Shown here in pieces: positions 5,773 to 5,972 of a stretch of 5,972 bases of DNA. Location of the stretch: positions 1 to 5,972 of the forward strand of contig SOJG01000023.1 in NCBI GenBank assembly GCA_004375885.1, in the 5' to 3' direction. The position numbers and the translations under genes were made by a program. Source of the DNA: Dehalococcoidia bacterium. Lineage in GTDB: Bacteria; Chloroflexota; Dehalococcoidia; GIF9; AB-539-J10. The notes under the pieces are model-generated. The model did not search any database. It was not told the origin of the DNA and worked only from the letters and a program-made list of their open reading frames with translations. Numbering within the stretch: position 1 is the first letter of the stretch; the number at the start of each line of letters is the position of its first letter.

Positions 5773-5972
5773 TGCCCGAGTTCAGCCGCCGCCTCATGCG
5801 GGCGGGTGGATTGCTCATAGTGAGTGTTCATGAACACTTGAGCATCTGCCTAACAAGCAAATGTGGGGATTCCCTGGTGAATCGTCCCCGTATCACATCG
5901 CCCTCGGGTCTGGCCCGACGGCTAGACATCGAGGTTTCTCACGCTTTGAGCATGGGCCTGGATGAATCTTTT
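5772..5972 (+). CDS. Possible partial CDS overlapping the nadD stop, unrecognised
   Basis: The nadD stop TAA (5770-5772) shares its last A with an ATG at 5772-5774. That frame stays open for all 67 codons to the right edge, while all five other frames contain stops. The peptide begins MPEFSRRLMRAGGLLIVSV and ends SMGLDESF. I recognise no family, and it is not the start of gyrB or of the ribosome silencing factor gene often found after nadD. The TAATG overlap would suit translational coupling, but no good ribosome binding site precedes it. The DNA is also full of inverted repeats, which suits a noncoding region better. Chance openness is quite possible. Confidence 0.25.
   Translation, partial: MPEFSRRLMRAGGLLIVSVHEHLSICLTSKCGDSLVNRPRITSPSGLARRLDIEVSHALSMGLDESF
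5786..5805 (+). terminator. GC-rich stem-loop just after nadD
   Basis: CCGCCGC (5786-5792) pairs with GCG (5798-5800) and GCGG (5802-5805) around the loop CTCAT, with one bulged G at 5801. This gives a seven-pair, all G:C stem 14 bases after the nadD stop. No T-run follows, so it is not a canonical intrinsic terminator. It could slow polymerase or protect the 3' end of the obg-nadD transcript. Confidence 0.3.
5812..5844. repeat. Long palindrome with outer arms downstream of nadD
   Basis: A perfect 16-base palindrome, AGTGTTCATGAACACT, lies at 5823-5838. TGCTCA (5812-5817) and TGAGCA (5839-5844) add six more pairs outside it, with a five-base TAGTG bulge on the left. As DNA it resembles a binding site for a dimeric protein. 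As RNA it would form a strong hairpin once the centre opens as a loop. No regulator is known to me for this sequence. Confidence 0.5.
5865..5888. repeat. Imperfect stem-loop
   Basis: GATTC (5868-5872) pairs with GAATC (5879-5883) around CCTGGT. GGG (5865-5867) pairs with CCC (5886-5888) across a two-base GT bulge. ATGTG at 5861-5865 and CACAT at 5894-5898 could extend the structure. A further TCGGG/CCCGA stem with a five-base loop follows at 5904-5918. Together they make the region downstream of nadD unusually rich in potential structure. Confidence 0.35.

Noticed and set aside
5863..5871. DnaA box at TGTGGGGAT
   Set aside because: Its reverse complement matches the consensus at only six of nine positions, and it lies within a stem-loop that explains the sequence better.

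Overview
The window reads as a bacterial chromosomal housekeeping region, about half G+C, with five complete protein genes, probable partial reading frames at both edges, and a compact candidate replication origin. Gene content and order (dnaA, then obg and nadD, with a DUF401 membrane protein and fmt nearby) suggest a member of the Chloroflexota, most likely class Dehalococcoidia. That assignment rests on recalled gene order and protein style, not on a search, and is only moderately secure. Weak Shine-Dalgarno signals and TTG/GTG starts recur.

Layout. Bases 1-218 hold a good sigma70-type promoter reading right and, on the minus strand, an open frame leaving the left edge. Bases 219-1430 (+) encode a DUF401-family polytopic membrane protein. 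It converges on fmt (1499-2443, -; a longer start at 2485 is possible), methionyl-tRNA formyltransferase. The fmt and dnaA genes diverge from a short intergenic region carrying a 17-base inverted repeat. dnaA (+, to 3952) encodes the replication initiator and has no in-frame ATG near its start. Bases 3953-4109 contain two facing DnaA-box-like sites, a C-rich tract and an 80 % A+T stretch, the layout expected of oriC. obg (4110-5162, +) and nadD (5167-5772, +) follow as a 4-base-spaced pair. The last 200 bases hold three stem-loops plus one long partial stem, and one open frame that runs off the edge.

How the genes work together. DnaA would act on the adjacent intergenic DNA to start replication. 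Fmt formylates initiator tRNA for translation initiation, Obg is a ribosome-assembly and stress GTPase, and NadD makes the dinucleotide of NAD. The DUF401 protein is a probable transporter of unknown substrate. I see no mobile element, CRISPR array, tRNA or rRNA. I found no convincing new multi-gene system. The points most worth a second look are the candidate origin, the divergent DnaA (altered P-loop and DNA-binding signature), and an Obg that stops at the boundary of the usual C-terminal OCT domain.
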